DNA from: Agromyces cerinus subsp. cerinus
GTDB lineage: Bacteria; Actinomycetota; Actinomycetes; Actinomycetales; Microbacteriaceae
DNA: 64,000 nt
Assembly: GCF_900142065.1 (NCBI RefSeq)
Contig: NZ_FSRJ01000005.1
Location: forward strand, 1 to 64,000
Reading direction: 5' to 3'
This document shows, piece by piece, positions 1-10,039 of the stretch (positions within the stretch are counted from its first letter, which is position 1; every line of letters begins with the position of its first letter). The notes beneath the pieces were generated by a model. That model worked only from the letters and a program-made list of their open reading frames with translations, searched no databases and had not been told where the DNA came from. Position numbers and translations under genes: made by a program.

Positions 1-274
1 AATCCTCCCCCCACCAAACGATGGGGTCGGGGTTCAATAATTTGGCATTGAACATAGTGCACGCTGTTGAGTTCTCAAGGAACGGACGCACCCGAGTTTC
101 GGTCTCAAGACCTGCCCTCAGGGCAACCTACCTACCGTACCACTTCTCTTGCCGGACTCGATCACTCGATGTCATTCAGCCATTCGGATCTGAAGATCAC
201 GTGCCTGAAACAGCAGTTGTTCACACAACAAGAACACGACCCGAAGATCATGTTCGTTCTGAAGTGGGGGTTTC
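1..274 (-). other. 5' leader of an rRNA operon; 16S gene off the left edge
   Basis: Read on the minus strand, positions 80-58 give CTTGAGAACTCAACAGCGTG, the boxA-type antitermination segment found in actinobacterial 16S rRNA leaders. It is followed by a G/C-rich stretch (about 35-6) that can fold on itself. No mature rRNA sequence is inside the window, so the 16S gene should begin just left of position 1. The two promoters to the right point the same way. A 16S-23S spacer also carries a boxA, but no 16S gene lies upstream here, so I prefer the leader reading. Confidence 0.75.
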
Positions 275-303
275 ATCTTAGGCTTGAAATCACCGAGTCG
301 CAA
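275..303 (-). promoter_or_regulatory. rRNA promoter, proximal copy
   Basis: On the minus strand a -35 box TTGCGA (303-298) and a -10 box TAAGAT (280-275) are separated by exactly 17 bases. Transcription would start near 268 and run into the boxA leader. The spacing and both hexamers fit a strong housekeeping-sigma promoter, as expected for rRNA. Confidence 0.72.
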
Positions 304-399
304 TGCGACTACGAGGCTATTTGGCTAAGAATCTCACCGTCTCGGCCGGGAAGCCCTGATCTCTCAGCCGCTTCCCGCACCGCCGTGGCGATGAGTAAG

Positions 400-428
400 A
401 ATTTACGCGGATCCCGGGAGACGGGCAA
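400..428 (-). promoter_or_regulatory. rRNA promoter, distal copy
   Basis: A second minus-strand promoter has -35 TTGCCC (428-423), a 17-base spacer and -10 TAAATT (405-400). With the copy 125 bases downstream it forms the tandem arrangement usual for rRNA operons. The remaining bases up to 483 hold a CGCGGATCCGCG palindrome (465-476), possibly part of a terminator for the reductase gene upstream. I see nothing coding between 1 and 483. Confidence 0.65.
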
Positions 429-483
429 ATCCCGCCTGCATCCCGGGCGTGTCGCGCTGAGATGCGCGGATCCGCGTCATCCG

Positions 484-1317
<834 letters not shown>

Positions 1318-1370
1318 TCATCCCACCACGGGTGCACCGGCAGTCGACAGTGCGGTTCGCTGCCCGCGAA

Positions 1371-2165
1371 TCAGGCGGCGTCGACCTCGGCGCCGGCGCC
1401 GGCGCCGACCTCGGCGTCGACTTCGGGCAGCGGATGCCGCGTGGCGAGCCGCTCCCCCGCGCGAAGCGCGACTGGCCAGCGGTTGCCGAGCGGCGGCAAC
1501 GGGCAGACGTACTCGTCGGAGAACGCGCACGGCGGCAGGTAGGCGCGGTTGAAGTCGACGGCGACCGTGCCGTCGGCCGCGGGTTCGGGCACCCGGAGGA
1601 ATCGGAAGCGGTAGCTCTCGCCGCCGCTCGTGGCATCGGCGAGCACCGCCGAGAGGCCGTGATCGTCTCGCGTGACGGTGAGCTCGACGGGAACGCCGTC
1701 GATCTCGAGCTCGATCGCACCGCCGAGGCGGTCGTTCGACTCGTGTCCGTCGACGGAGGTCACGTCGAGGGTCGCTCCGGCGCCCGCGGGCGTGAACCGG
1801 CCGGTCACGACGCGTTCGGGCGAGGGCGGGTACGCCTCGATCGCGACGAGCGACGTGCGGCTCGGGGCATCCGGATCGATGACGCGCAGCGCGAGTGCGC
1901 CGTCGCGCTCGAAGGCGCGCAACCGCACCCCGTCGAGCTCGAGTTCCTCGCCGGGTGCGAGCCGCGCCTCGGTGCCGTTGCGCAGCGCTCCGACGACGTT
2001 CGCGGATTCGGCGTGCCACCGTCCCGGCGCGCCGGCGTACTCGGCCGGCTCGGCCGCGAGCCAATGGGTGTGCCGCAGCGCCGCCGTGCCGTGCGGCGCC
2101 GAGACCGCATGCCAGCGCGACTGCTGCCACTCGCGGAACGCGGTCTCGAACTCGTGCTCACCCAT
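1371..2165 (-). CDS. DUF1684 domain protein
   Basis: A 264-residue soluble protein. The C-terminal half carries the DUF1684 signature around DFNRAYLPPCAFSDEYVCPL with the following PP-GNRWPVAL segment; the family is conserved in actinobacteria but has no settled biochemical role. The N-terminal part begins with a WR.SRW-type segment usual for the family. The start is supported by a TACGGT -10 box on the minus strand (2177-2172) six bases before the ATG, so the mRNA is probably leaderless. The downstream neighbour is an aldo/keto reductase and the upstream one a CPBP protease, with no obvious functional link. Confidence 0.85.
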   Translation of the reverse strand: MGEHEFETAFREWQQSRWHAVSAPHGTAALRHTHWLAAEPAEYAGAPGRWHAESANVVGALRNGTEARLAPGEELELDGVRLRAFERDGALALRVIDPDAPSRTSLVAIEAYPPSPERVVTGRFTPAGAGATLDVTSVDGHESNDRLGGAIELEIDGVPVELTVTRDDHGLSAVLADATSGGESYRFRFLRVPEPAADGTVAVDFNRAYLPPCAFSDEYVCPLPPLGNRWPVALRAGERLATRHPLPEVDAEVGAGAGAEVDAA

Positions 2166-2211
2166 GCCGACACCGTAACCGCCCGAGCGGGTCCGATCCG
2201 AATCGCGTGCG

Positions 2212-3024
2212 TCAGGAGGCCAGTGCCGAGTCGGGGAGGAAGAGCAGCACGAGCGCCGGCGCGCTCGTCATGAGGTTGACGAGGAGGTGGGCGATGATGA
2301 TCGGCATCAGCCGCCGCTGGAAGTGCACGATGAGGCCCGAGCCGAGGCCCCAGACGAAGAACGCCGCGAGGTAGACGAGCACCGCATCGGCGGTCGCCGC
2401 GTAGAAGACGTGCTGCAGCGCGAAGATCGCCGACGGCACGACGATCGCCCAGAACGTTGGCCACCGCCGCTCGAGCCCCCACTGCGAGTAGCCGCGGTAG
2501 ATGAGCTCTTCTGCCGGCGCGTTCAGCGGAGCGAACGTCACGACGGAGACGACGGCGAGGACCGTGAGCCAGGCGCGGTTCAGCGGCGGGGCGGCATCCG
2601 CGTCGGAGAAGACCGTCTCGAAGTGCTCGAGCGCGGCGCCGCCGTGGAGGGCGAACATCACGCCGAAGACCGCGAGGATGAACGGCAGCCACAGCACCGC
2701 GAGCCAGAGCAGACCCCACAGCACGTCGCGGCCGAGTCTTCGCCACGAGAAGTCGATCAGGTCGCGTGCTCGCTGCCCCGAACGGTGCAGCGCCTGGCGC
2801 ACGAGCACGATCGAGAGCACGTTCACCGGCAGCATCGTCGCCGCGGCGAACAGCATGCCCGGCGGGAACGGCCCGGGCTCGGCCGTGAGCGCGAGCGCGA
2901 TCCAGGTGCAGAGGGCCGCGAGACCGACGAGCGCAACCCTCAGGATCGGCAGTCCGAGGAGCGCCCCCGTGCCGCTGACGCGCGCCGGGATCGGCTCCGC
3001 CGGTGCCTCGACCTCGGTCGACAT
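2212..3024 (-). CDS. CPBP-family intramembrane metalloprotease
   Basis: A 270-residue polytopic membrane protein with about seven hydrophobic segments. It has the CPBP/CAAX-protease signature: paired glutamates with arginine in EELIYRGYSQWGL (about residues 170-182), a later F-x-x-x-H-like stretch (FALQHVFYA) and the terminal HLLVNL motif, which together form the metal site. Relatives process prenylated proteins in eukaryotes and act in bacteriocin self-protection or unknown proteolysis in bacteria. A near-match -10 box (TAGAAC) lies six bases before the ATG. It is divergent from hrpA across 94 bases. The substrate is unknown. Confidence 0.88.
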   Translation of the reverse strand: MSTEVEAPAEPIPARVSGTGALLGLPILRVALVGLAALCTWIALALTAEPGPFPPGMLFAAATMLPVNVLSIVLVRQALHRSGQRARDLIDFSWRRLGRDVLWGLLWLAVLWLPFILAVFGVMFALHGGAALEHFETVFSDADAAPPLNRAWLTVLAVVSVVTFAPLNAPAEELIYRGYSQWGLERRWPTFWAIVVPSAIFALQHVFYAATADAVLVYLAAFFVWGLGSGLIVHFQRRLMPIIIAHLLVNLMTSAPALVLLFLPDSALAS

Positions 3025-3118
3025 GAGGGAGTTCTACCACGACCCCGCTCGCGCCGCATTCGGATACGGCAGGGCTCAGACGTGCCTGACCTCGGTCGAC
3101 CGCATACGATGGAGGGCT

Positions 3119-6100
3119 GTGCTTGCCGAGATCACCTACCCCGCCGAGCTGCCCGTCTCCCGGCAGCGTGAGGAGATCGCGCGCGCCATCCGCGAGAACC
3201 AGGTCGTCATCGTCGCCGGCGCGACCGGTTCGGGCAAGACCACGCAGCTGCCGAAGATCTGCCTCGAGCTCGGCCGTGAATCCATCGGCCACACGCAGCC
3301 CCGGCGGCTCGCCGCCCGCACGATCGCCGAACGCATCGCCGACGAGCTCGGCGATGAGGTCGGCGGGGTCGTCGGCTACCAGGTGCGGTTCACCGACAAG
3401 GCGAGCGCCTCGACGCGCATCAAGCTGATGACCGACGGCATCCTGCTGAACGAGATGCACCACGACCGGATGCTGCGCCGGTACGACACGATCATCATCG
3501 ACGAGGCCCACGAGCGCAGCCTCAACATCGACTTCCTGCTCGGCTACCTCAAGCAGTTGCTGCCGAAGCGCCCCGACCTGAAGGTCATCGTCACGAGTGC
3601 GACGATCGACCCCGAGAGCTTCGCCAAGCACTTCGCGGATGCATCCGGCGAGCCGGCCCCGATCATCGAGGTGTCGGGTCGCACCTTCCCCGTCGAGATC
3701 CGCTACCGCCCGCTTGTGGCCGAGGACTCGGCGAGCGACGACCCCGATGATGAGCCCGAAACGGTGGGCACAGGGCAGGCGACTGGTCGCGGGCGGGTTT
3801 CGACAGGCTCAACCGGCAGGGTGGCGGCCGACGACAAGGACTACCTGCAGGGCATCATCGAGGCCCTCGACGAGCTCGACCGGGAATCGCGCGGCGACGT
3901 GCTGGTCTTCCTCTCGGGCGAGAACGAGATCCGCGACGCCGAAGAGGCGGTCCGCGGGCACTACTCCGGGCGGGGGGCCGCCGTCACCGAGGTGCTCCCG
4001 CTCTACGGGCGGCTCTCGGCGGCCGACCAGCACCGCGTGTTCCAGCCCTCGACCGTCGCCGGCGTGCGCCGCCGCGTGGTGCTCGCGACGAACGTCGCCG
4101 AGACCAGCCTCACGGTTCCGGGGATCAAGTACGTGATCGACGCCGGCACCGCGCGCATCAGTCGCTACTCGGTGCGCTCGAAGGTGCAGCGGCTGCCGAT
4201 CGAGGCGATCTCGCAGGCCTCGGCGAACCAGCGCTCCGGCCGGTCGGGCCGCACGAGCGACGGCATCGCGATCCGCCTCTACTCCGAAGAGGACTTCGCG
4301 CGGCGTCCGGAGTTCACCGAGCCCGAGGTGTTGCGCACGAACCTCGCCGCGGTCATCCTGCAGATGATCTCGCTCGGCCTCGGCGACATCGAGGCGTTCC
4401 CGTTCCTCACCCCGCCCGACGCGCGCGGCGTGAAAGACGGAGTGGAGCTGCTGCGGGAGCTCGGGGCGGTCGACGCCTCCGGCGGCGCGGCGGCCGGGAA
4501 CCGACTGACGAAGGTCGGCCGCGCCCTCGCGAAACTCCCGATCGAACCGCGATTCGGCCGGATGGTCGTGGAGTCCAAGCAGCACGGCGTGAGCCGCGAG
4601 GTGCTCGCGATCGTCGCCGGCCTCACGATCCAGGACCCGAGGGAGCGCCCGCTCGAACGCCGCCAGCAGGCCGACGAGCAGCACGCCCGCTTCGCCGACC
4701 CGACGAGCGACTTCATCACCCTGCTGAACCTCTGGAATCACCTCGAGACGCAGCAGCGTGAGCTCGGCTCGAGCGCGTTCCGGCGCATGTGCAAGAACGA
4801 GTTCCTGAACTACCTGCGCGTGCGCGAGTGGAACGACGTCTACCGGCAGCTGCGGCAGATGAGCCGGCCGCTCGGACTCGAGATCGACGACAAGACCCCC
4901 GGTGGCGGCTCGGCTCCCGACGCCGACCTGATCCACAAGTCGCTGCTCGCCGGACTCCTCAGCCACATCGGGCTGAAGGACTCCCCCGCGAGCACGACCC
5001 AATCGGGCACCCGCGGCGGCGCGCCATCCGGTGGGCGCAAGCCCAAGGGCGAGTACCTCGGCGCCCGGCAGTCGCGCTTCCTGATCTTCCCGGGCTCGGC
5101 GCTCGCGAAGAAGCAGCCCGACGCCATCATGAGCGCCGAGCTCGTCGAGACGAGCCGGCTCTTCGCCCGCATGAACGCGGCGATCGACCCGGCGTGGGCC
5201 GAGCCGCTCGCGGGGTCGCTCCTCAAGCGCAGCTACAGCGAGCCGCACTGGGAGAAGCGGCAGGGCTCGGCCGTCGCCTACGAGAAGGTCACCCTCTACG
5301 GCGTGCCGATCGTCGCGCGCCGGCGCATCCAGCTCTCCCGCGTCGACCAGGCGTACGCACGGGAGCTCTTCCTCCGGCACGCGCTCGTCGAGGGCGACTG
5401 GCCGAACGACATCCGCCGCGATCGGCTCTTCGACTTCGACCGGAAGAACCGGAAGCTCCGCGCCGAGCTCGAGGCCGTGGAGGAGCGCAGCCGGCGACGC
5501 GACATCCTCTTCGACGACGAGGCGGTCTTCGAGTTCTACGACTCGCGCATCCCGGGCGACGTCACCTCGACCCGGCTCTTCGAGACCTGGTGGCGCGCGG
5601 CGAAGCAGGAGTCGCCCGATCTGCTGACGATGACGGCCGAGGCGCTCGCTCCCGAGGACGCGCCCGCGATCGACGAGGACGCGTTCCCGCCGAACTGGAA
5701 GCAGGACGATCAGACGCTCTCGCTGCGGTATCGCTTCGAGCCCGGGGCATCCGACGACGGCGTCACCGCGCAGGTGCCGCTCGTGCTGCTCGCACGGCTC
5801 CGCCCCGAGGGGTTCGACCGTCAGGTGCCCGGCCTCCGCACCGAACTCGTCACCGCCATGATCAAGGCCCTGCCGAAGGTGATCCGCCGAAACGTGGTGC
5901 CCGCGGCCGACTGGGCCGCGAAGATCGTCGCCGAGCTCGGCGAAGCGGATGCCCCGGCGGGCATGTCGTTCGCCGACGAGGTCGCCGCCGCGATCAAGCG
6001 CCTGACCCACACGCCGGTGACGGGCGCCGACTTCGCGATGGACCGGATTCCGCCGCACCTGCAGATGTCCTTCCGGGTCGTCGACGGCCGCGGCAAGCAG

Positions 6101-7150
6101 CTCGCCGTCGGCAAGGACCTTCGGGCGCTGCAGGCGCAGCTCGCCGACCGGGCCCGCGACGCCGTCGCCGACACGTTCGCGACGCCCGCCCGCGGCGAGC
6201 GCGGGCCTCGAGGGCCGCGCCAGGTCGACGGGCCGGTCACGCCCGGCTCGATCGCCGCGGCAGGTGAGGCGCCGGGCGCCGGCATCGAGCGCACCGGGCT
6301 CACCAGCTGGGACTTCGCCGAGCTCCCCCGCTTCGTCGACACCACGGTCGGCGGCAACCGGGTGCGCGCCTACCCGGCCCTCATCGACGACGGCACCGCC
6401 GTGAACATCAGACTGCTCGCGACGCCCGAGGAGCAGGCGCGGGCGATGCCCGGCGGCATCCGTCGTCTGCTCATGCTCGCGACGCCGTCACCCGTCAACT
6501 ACGTGCAGCAGCACCTCACGGGCAACGAGAAGCTCATCCTCGCGACGAGCCCGTACCCGAGCACGACCGCGCTCTTCGCCGACTGCCTCGTCGCCTGCGT
6601 GAACGACGTGCTGTATCGCGTGAAGGACGACGGCATGCTCTTCACGAAGCTCGAGTTCGACACCGTGCGCGACCGCGTCTCGGGCGTCGTCATGGACACC
6701 ATGTTCGAGACCGTCGGCCTCGTCGCCCGAACCCTCACGGCGCTCCGCACCGCCGAGAAGACCGTCAAATCGGCGACGAGCATGGCGCTGCTGCCTGCCC
6801 TCAGCGACGCCAAGGAGCAGCTCGCCGGCCTCGTCTTCCCGGGGTTCGTCTCGCGCACCGGCCTCGAGCGCCTGCGGCATGTGCCCCGCTACCTCGAGGG
6901 CGTCACGATGCGCGTCGGCAAGCTCGTCGACAACCCCGGCCGCGACCGGGTGTGGATGAACGAGGTGCAGACGGCGCTCACCCGCTTCGCCGAAGCCGGG
7001 GGCACGATTCCGCTGGCACCGGATGCCCCGGCGAACGTGGTGCGTGCGCGCTGGCTCATCGAGGAGCTGCGCATCAGCCTCTTCGCGCAGGAACTGCGCG
7101 CGGCCGAGAGCGTGTCGTTGCAGCGCATCACGAAGGTGCTGCAGGGCTGA
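3119..7150 (+). CDS. hrpA: ATP-dependent RNA helicase HrpA
   Basis: A 1343-residue DEAH-box RNA helicase, close to the usual 1300 residues of HrpA, which in E. coli helps rescue stalled or collided ribosomes and process some mRNAs. Motif I is GATGSGKTTQL (about residues 34-44), followed by the DEAH box and SAT motif, the QRSGRSGR motif VI, a helicase-associated domain and the C-terminal DUF3418 region. I chose the GTG at 3119 because the protein alignment begins with AEITYPAELPV and because a TACGAT box (3105-3110) precedes it, suggesting a leaderless mRNA; frame-compatible sequence further upstream is antisense to the CPBP gene. A linker near residue 225 contains a 19-base copy of a repeat that recurs after the stop codon. 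Confidence 0.95.
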   Translation: MLAEITYPAELPVSRQREEIARAIRENQVVIVAGATGSGKTTQLPKICLELGRESIGHTQPRRLAARTIAERIADELGDEVGGVVGYQVRFTDKASASTRIKLMTDGILLNEMHHDRMLRRYDTIIIDEAHERSLNIDFLLGYLKQLLPKRPDLKVIVTSATIDPESFAKHFADASGEPAPIIEVSGRTFPVEIRYRPLVAEDSASDDPDDEPETVGTGQATGRGRVSTGSTGRVAADDKDYLQGIIEALDELDRESRGDVLVFLSGENEIRDAEEAVRGHYSGRGAAVTEVLPLYGRLSAADQHRVFQPSTVAGVRRRVVLATNVAETSLTVPGIKYVIDAGTARISRYSVRSKVQRLPIEAISQASANQRSGRSGRTSDGIAIRLYSEEDFARRPEFTEPEVLRTNLAAVILQMISLGLGDIEAFPFLTPPDARGVKDGVELLRELGAVDASGGAAAGNRLTKVGRALAKLPIEPRFGRMVVESKQHGVSREVLAIVAGLTIQDPRERPLERRQQADEQHARFADPTSDFITLLNLWNHLETQQRELGSSAFRRMCKNEFLNYLRVREWNDVYRQLRQMSRPLGLEIDDKTPGGGSAPDADLIHKSLLAGLLSHIGLKDSPASTTQSGTRGGAPSGGRKPKGEYLGARQSRFLIFPGSALAKKQPDAIMSAELVETSRLFARMNAAIDPAWAEPLAGSLLKRSYSEPHWEKRQGSAVAYEKVTLYGVPIVARRRIQLSRVDQAYARELFLRHALVEGDWPNDIRRDRLFDFDRKNRKLRAELEAVEERSRRRDILFDDEAVFEFYDSRIPGDVTSTRLFETWWRAAKQESPDLLTMTAEALAPEDAPAIDEDAFPPNWKQDDQTLSLRYRFEPGASDDGVTAQVPLVLLARLRPEGFDRQVPGLRTELVTAMIKALPKVIRRNVVPAADWAAKIVAELGEADAPAGMSFADEVAAAIKRLTHTPVTGADFAMDRIPPHLQMSFRVVDGRGKQLAVGKDLRALQAQLADRARDAVADTFATPARGERGPRGPRQVDGPVTPGSIAAAGEAPGAGIERTGLTSWDFAELPRFVDTTVGGNRVRAYPALIDDGTAVNIRLLATPEEQARAMPGGIRRLLMLATPSPVNYVQQHLTGNEKLILATSPYPSTTALFADCLVACVNDVLYRVKDDGMLFTKLEFDTVRDRVSGVVMDTMFETVGLVARTLTALRTAEKTVKSATSMALLPALSDAKEQLAGLVFPGFVSRTGLERLRHVPRYLEGVTMRVGKLVDNPGRDRVWMNEVQTALTRFAEAGGTIPLAPDAPANVVRARWLIEELRISLFAQELRAAESVSLQRITKVLQG
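3796..3814. repeat. Dispersed 19-bp repeat, copy inside hrpA
   Basis: GGTTTCGACAGGCTCAACC occurs here and again at 7155-7173. Here it is read in frame within a weakly conserved linker between the two RecA domains of HrpA, adding residues around VSTGSTG. From memory, similar sequences are scattered in many high-GC actinobacterial genomes, often between genes. Confidence 0.6.
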
Positions 7151-7170
7151 GCCTGGTTTCGACAGGCTCA
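7148..7170 (+). terminator. Hairpin spanning the hrpA stop codon
   Basis: TGAGCCTG (7148-7155) and CAGGCTCA (7163-7170) form a perfect 8-base inverted repeat with a 7-base loop. The first three bases are the hrpA stop codon, and the hairpin overlaps the second copy of the 19-base repeat. It sits between two convergent genes (glnQ-like stop at 7185), so it could end transcription from both sides. There is no clear U-run, as is common for actinobacterial terminators. Confidence 0.5.
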
Positions 7171-7184
7171 ACCCGCAGAGTCGG

Positions 7185-8000
7185 TTAGAGCACCTTCGAG
7201 AGGAACGCCTGCGTGCGCGCGTGCTGCGGGTTCGCAAGCACCTCGCGAGGGTCGCCGGTCTCGACGACCACGCCGCCGTCCATGAACACGAGCGTGTCGG
7301 CCACCTCGCGGGCGAAGCCCATCTCGTGCGTGACGACGATCATGGTCATGCCGGTCTTCGCGAGTTCCTTCATGACGTCGAGCACCTCGCCGACGAGCTC
7401 GGGATCGAGCGCCGACGTGGGCTCGTCGAAGAGCATGAGCTTCGGATCCATCGCGAGCGCCCGTGCGATCGCCACCCGCTGCTGCTGCCCTCCGGAGAGG
7501 TGAGCCGGGTAGTAGTCGGCCCGCTCGGCGAGGCCGACGCGTGCGAGCAGCTCGTGTGCGCGGGCCTTGGCCTTCGACCTCGAGACGCCCTTGACCTGGG
7601 TCGGCGCCTCCATGACGTTCTCGAGGGCCGTCATGTGCGGGAACAGGTTGAACCGCTGGAACACCATGCCGATGTCACGGCGCTGCTTCGCGGCATCCTT
7701 CGGGTGCATCTCGTAGAGCTTGTCGCCGACCTCGCGGTACCCGACGACCGAGCCGTCGACCGAGAGGCGCCCCGACGAGACCTGCTCGAGGTGGTTGATG
7801 CAACGCAGGAACGTCGACTTGCCCGAGCCCGACGGGCCGACCAGGCAGAGCACCTCGCCGCGCCTGACCTCGAGCGAGATGTCCTTCAGCACCTCGTTGG
7901 AGCCGAAGCTCTTCGACACGTGCTCGGCGAGCACCATCGGCGTCTGCGACACCGCAACCGACTCGTCGTCGCCTGCGGGCGTCGTCGTCTGTTCGCTCAT
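7185..8000 (-). CDS. Polar amino-acid ABC transporter, ATP-binding protein
   Basis: A 271-residue ABC ATPase that energises uptake with the permease and binding protein encoded just upstream. Walker A is GPSGSGKST, the ABC signature LSGGQQQR, Walker [14 protein letters not shown], and the switch histidine is in [12 protein letters not shown]; these patterns, especially HEMGFA, are typical of the GlnQ/HisP polar amino-acid subfamily. About 27 extra residues precede the domain. Its ATG overlaps the permease stop codon (ATGA), so the two are translationally coupled. It is the last gene of a three-gene operon ending at the hrpA hairpin. Confidence 0.94.
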   Translation of the reverse strand: MSEQTTTPAGDDESVAVSQTPMVLAEHVSKSFGSNEVLKDISLEVRRGEVLCLVGPSGSGKSTFLRCINHLEQVSSGRLSVDGSVVGYREVGDKLYEMHPKDAAKQRRDIGMVFQRFNLFPHMTALENVMEAPTQVKGVSRSKAKARAHELLARVGLAERADYYPAHLSGGQQQRVAIARALAMDPKLMLFDEPTSALDPELVGEVLDVMKELAKTGMTMIVVTHEMGFAREVADTLVFMDGGVVVETGDPREVLANPQHARTQAFLSKVL

Positions 8001-8998
8001 CGAGCGTCTCCTCCATGCCTGGCGGCGAGTCCCGCCTCGGGATCGACCTGCTCGAGGCCATCGGTCGACATCGCACCCGTGACCGGGCCAGGGCCCGTGT
8101 CGGGACGATCCCCGACGCCGCGTGCGAAGCGCTTCTCGAGGAAGTACTGGCCGACCATGAGCACCGAGGTGATCGCGAGGTACCAGATCGACGCGACGAT
8201 CAGGAGCGGGACCGGTGCGAAGATCGCGGCCGCGATGTCGCGCTGGCGCATGTACAGCTCGAGCGTGAACGGGATCGCCGAGACGAGCGAGGTCGTCTTC
8301 AGCATCGAGATGACCTCGTTGCCGGTCGGCGGGATGATCACGCGCATCGCCTGCGGCAGCACGACCCGGCGCATCGTCGTGCCCCAGCCCATGCCGAGCG
8401 CCGTCGCCGCCTCGCTCTGGCCCGAGTCGACCGAGAGCAGCCCGGCCCGCACGATCTCGGCCATGTAGGCCGACTCGTTGAGCGCGAGGCCGATGACCGC
8501 GAGCCAGAAGGTGTTCAGCAGGGCCGTCGTCGGGAATGAGACCCACGGCTCCATGAACGGCACACCGAGGTCGATCGAGGTGTAGATCGTGGCGAGCAGG
8601 CCCCAGAAGACGAGCTGCACGTAGACCGGAGTACCGCGGAAGATCCAGAGCCAGACCCACGCGACGCCCTTCAGCACAGGGTTCTCGGACTGCCGCATGA
8701 CCGCGAGGATGATGCCCAGCACGACGCCGATGACCATCGAGAGCACGGTGAGGAGCAGGGTGTACCCCGCTGCCTGCGAGATGCGCTGATCGAAGAGGTA
8801 CTTGCCGACGGTCGGCCAGTCGAAGGCCGGGCGCTGCGCGGCGTCGATGACGACGACGGCGACGATGGCGAGGATGACGACGGCGAAGGCGATGCGCCAC
8901 GGATGCCGCAGCCGCACGATCTTCGTCGGCACCGGGGCGGCCCCGGGGCCGCCCGCCGGCACGGACGTCTCTGTCCGGCCGGAGGACGCGTCGTTCAT
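7997..8998 (-). CDS. Polar amino-acid ABC transporter permease
   Basis: A 333-residue inner-membrane permease. After a soluble N-terminus and one membrane segment (about residues 33-50), the HisM/GlnP-type permease core follows, with the EAA-like loop [21 protein letters not shown] contacting the ATPase and the conserved [15 protein letters not shown] segment. Only one permease gene is present, so a homodimer is likely. The ATG overlaps the stop of the binding-protein gene by one base. The signature groups it with cystine/glutamate/arginine-type systems; the substrate is not decided by the sequence. Confidence 0.92.
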   Translation of the reverse strand: MNDASSGRTETSVPAGGPGAAPVPTKIVRLRHPWRIAFAVVILAIVAVVVIDAAQRPAFDWPTVGKYLFDQRISQAAGYTLLLTVLSMVIGVVLGIILAVMRQSENPVLKGVAWVWLWIFRGTPVYVQLVFWGLLATIYTSIDLGVPFMEPWVSFPTTALLNTFWLAVIGLALNESAYMAEIVRAGLLSVDSGQSEAATALGMGWGTTMRRVVLPQAMRVIIPPTGNEVISMLKTTSLVSAIPFTLELYMRQRDIAAAIFAPVPLLIVASIWYLAITSVLMVGQYFLEKRFARGVGDRPDTGPGPVTGAMSTDGLEQVDPEAGLAARHGGDAR

Positions 8999-9897
8999 CA
9001 GGTGCCCGCGTTGATCTCGATGGTGTCGACGCCGCCCGACTCGACGCCCCACTCGGCGAGGATGTCGCCGTAGGTACCGTCGTCGATGAGCGACTGCATC
9101 GCGGTCTGAACCGCTGCGGCGAGCTCCGAGCCCTTCTCCACGGGGAAGCCGTAGGGAGCGGAGTCGAACACCTCGCCGGCGGCCTCGAGCTTGCCGTCGG
9201 TCTGGGAGATCGCGTAGCCCGTGACGGGCGAGTCGGCGCTCATGGCGTCGGCCTGGCCGAGCACCACGGCGTTCGCCGCTGCGTCCTGCGTGTCGAACGG
9301 CGTGATCTGGATCGCGGGCTTGCCTGCGTCGACGCAGGCCTGGCTCTTCGCGGGCAGTTCGTCGGTGTGCTCGTACGTCGTGGCCTGCACGGCGACCTTC
9401 AGGCCGCAGGCGTCGTCGGGGTCGACGGTCTTGCCCGCGGGAGCGGCCCACTGGATGCCGGCGCTGTAGTAGTCGACGAAGTCGACCTGCTTCTGGCGCT
9501 CGGCATTGTCGGTGAAGCTCGACATGCCCATGTCCATGGTGCCGCCGGTGATCGAGGGGATGATCTTGTCGAAGCTCGCGATCTCGTACTGCACCTCGAG
9601 GCCGAGCTTGGCGCCGAGGGCGTCGACGAGGTCGACGTCCCATCCGATCGGGTTGCCGTCGGCGTCCTTGAACTCGTTGGGCGCGTAGGCGGCGTCGGTG
9701 CCGACGACGAGCTTGCCGGAATCGGCGATGTCGGCGGGCAGCAGGGCCGCGGCGGCCTCGTCGACCGCGATCGTGGGGGCCGAGGCATCGGTGGCCGGTT
9801 CGCCGCCGCCGGTCGTGTTGTCGACACAGCCGGAGAGGAGGAGGACCGCGGCCGCAGCCGCAGCTACGGTCGGAATGAGCAGGCGTCGGGAGTGCAT
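8998..9897 (-). CDS. Amino-acid ABC transporter substrate-binding lipoprotein
   Basis: A 299-residue periplasm-facing lipoprotein, first gene of the ABC operon. The signal peptide ends with lipobox LLSGC (Cys about residue 24), followed by a Thr/Gly/Ala-rich linker and a family-3 solute-binding fold with the two-lobe pattern [16 protein letters not shown], then [16 protein letters not shown]. It should capture a polar amino acid for the membrane complex. An AGAGG sequence lies upstream of the ATG. The 142-base gap to the divergent MFS gene carries the promoters of both. Confidence 0.93.
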   Translation of the reverse strand: MHSRRLLIPTVAAAAAAVLLLSGCVDNTTGGGEPATDASAPTIAVDEAAAALLPADIADSGKLVVGTDAAYAPNEFKDADGNPIGWDVDLVDALGAKLGLEVQYEIASFDKIIPSITGGTMDMGMSSFTDNAERQKQVDFVDYYSAGIQWAAPAGKTVDPDDACGLKVAVQATTYEHTDELPAKSQACVDAGKPAIQITPFDTQDAAANAVVLGQADAMSADSPVTGYAISQTDGKLEAAGEVFDSAPYGFPVEKGSELAAAVQTAMQSLIDDGTYGDILAEWGVESGGVDTIEINAGT

Positions 9898-10039
9898 GGG
9901 AGAACCTCTGTCGTTGCGATGGGGATCGACGACGAAGACTCTGGCCCCGGCGCCGTTACAGACCGAGCTTATGTCACCTGCGGCGCGCTGGATTCGGCTT
10001 CGAGATCACGATCCGGCCATCGATAGAGTTGATCGCACC

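Noticed and set aside
1-100. 16S-23S spacer instead of a 16S leader
   Set aside because: A boxA occurs in both places, but no 16S sequence lies upstream and two strong promoters do.
3809-6058. A 749-codon minus-strand frame opposite hrpA
   Set aside because: It is the antisense shadow of the HrpA coding frame, with Arg/Val/Glu-rich composition and no recognisable domain.
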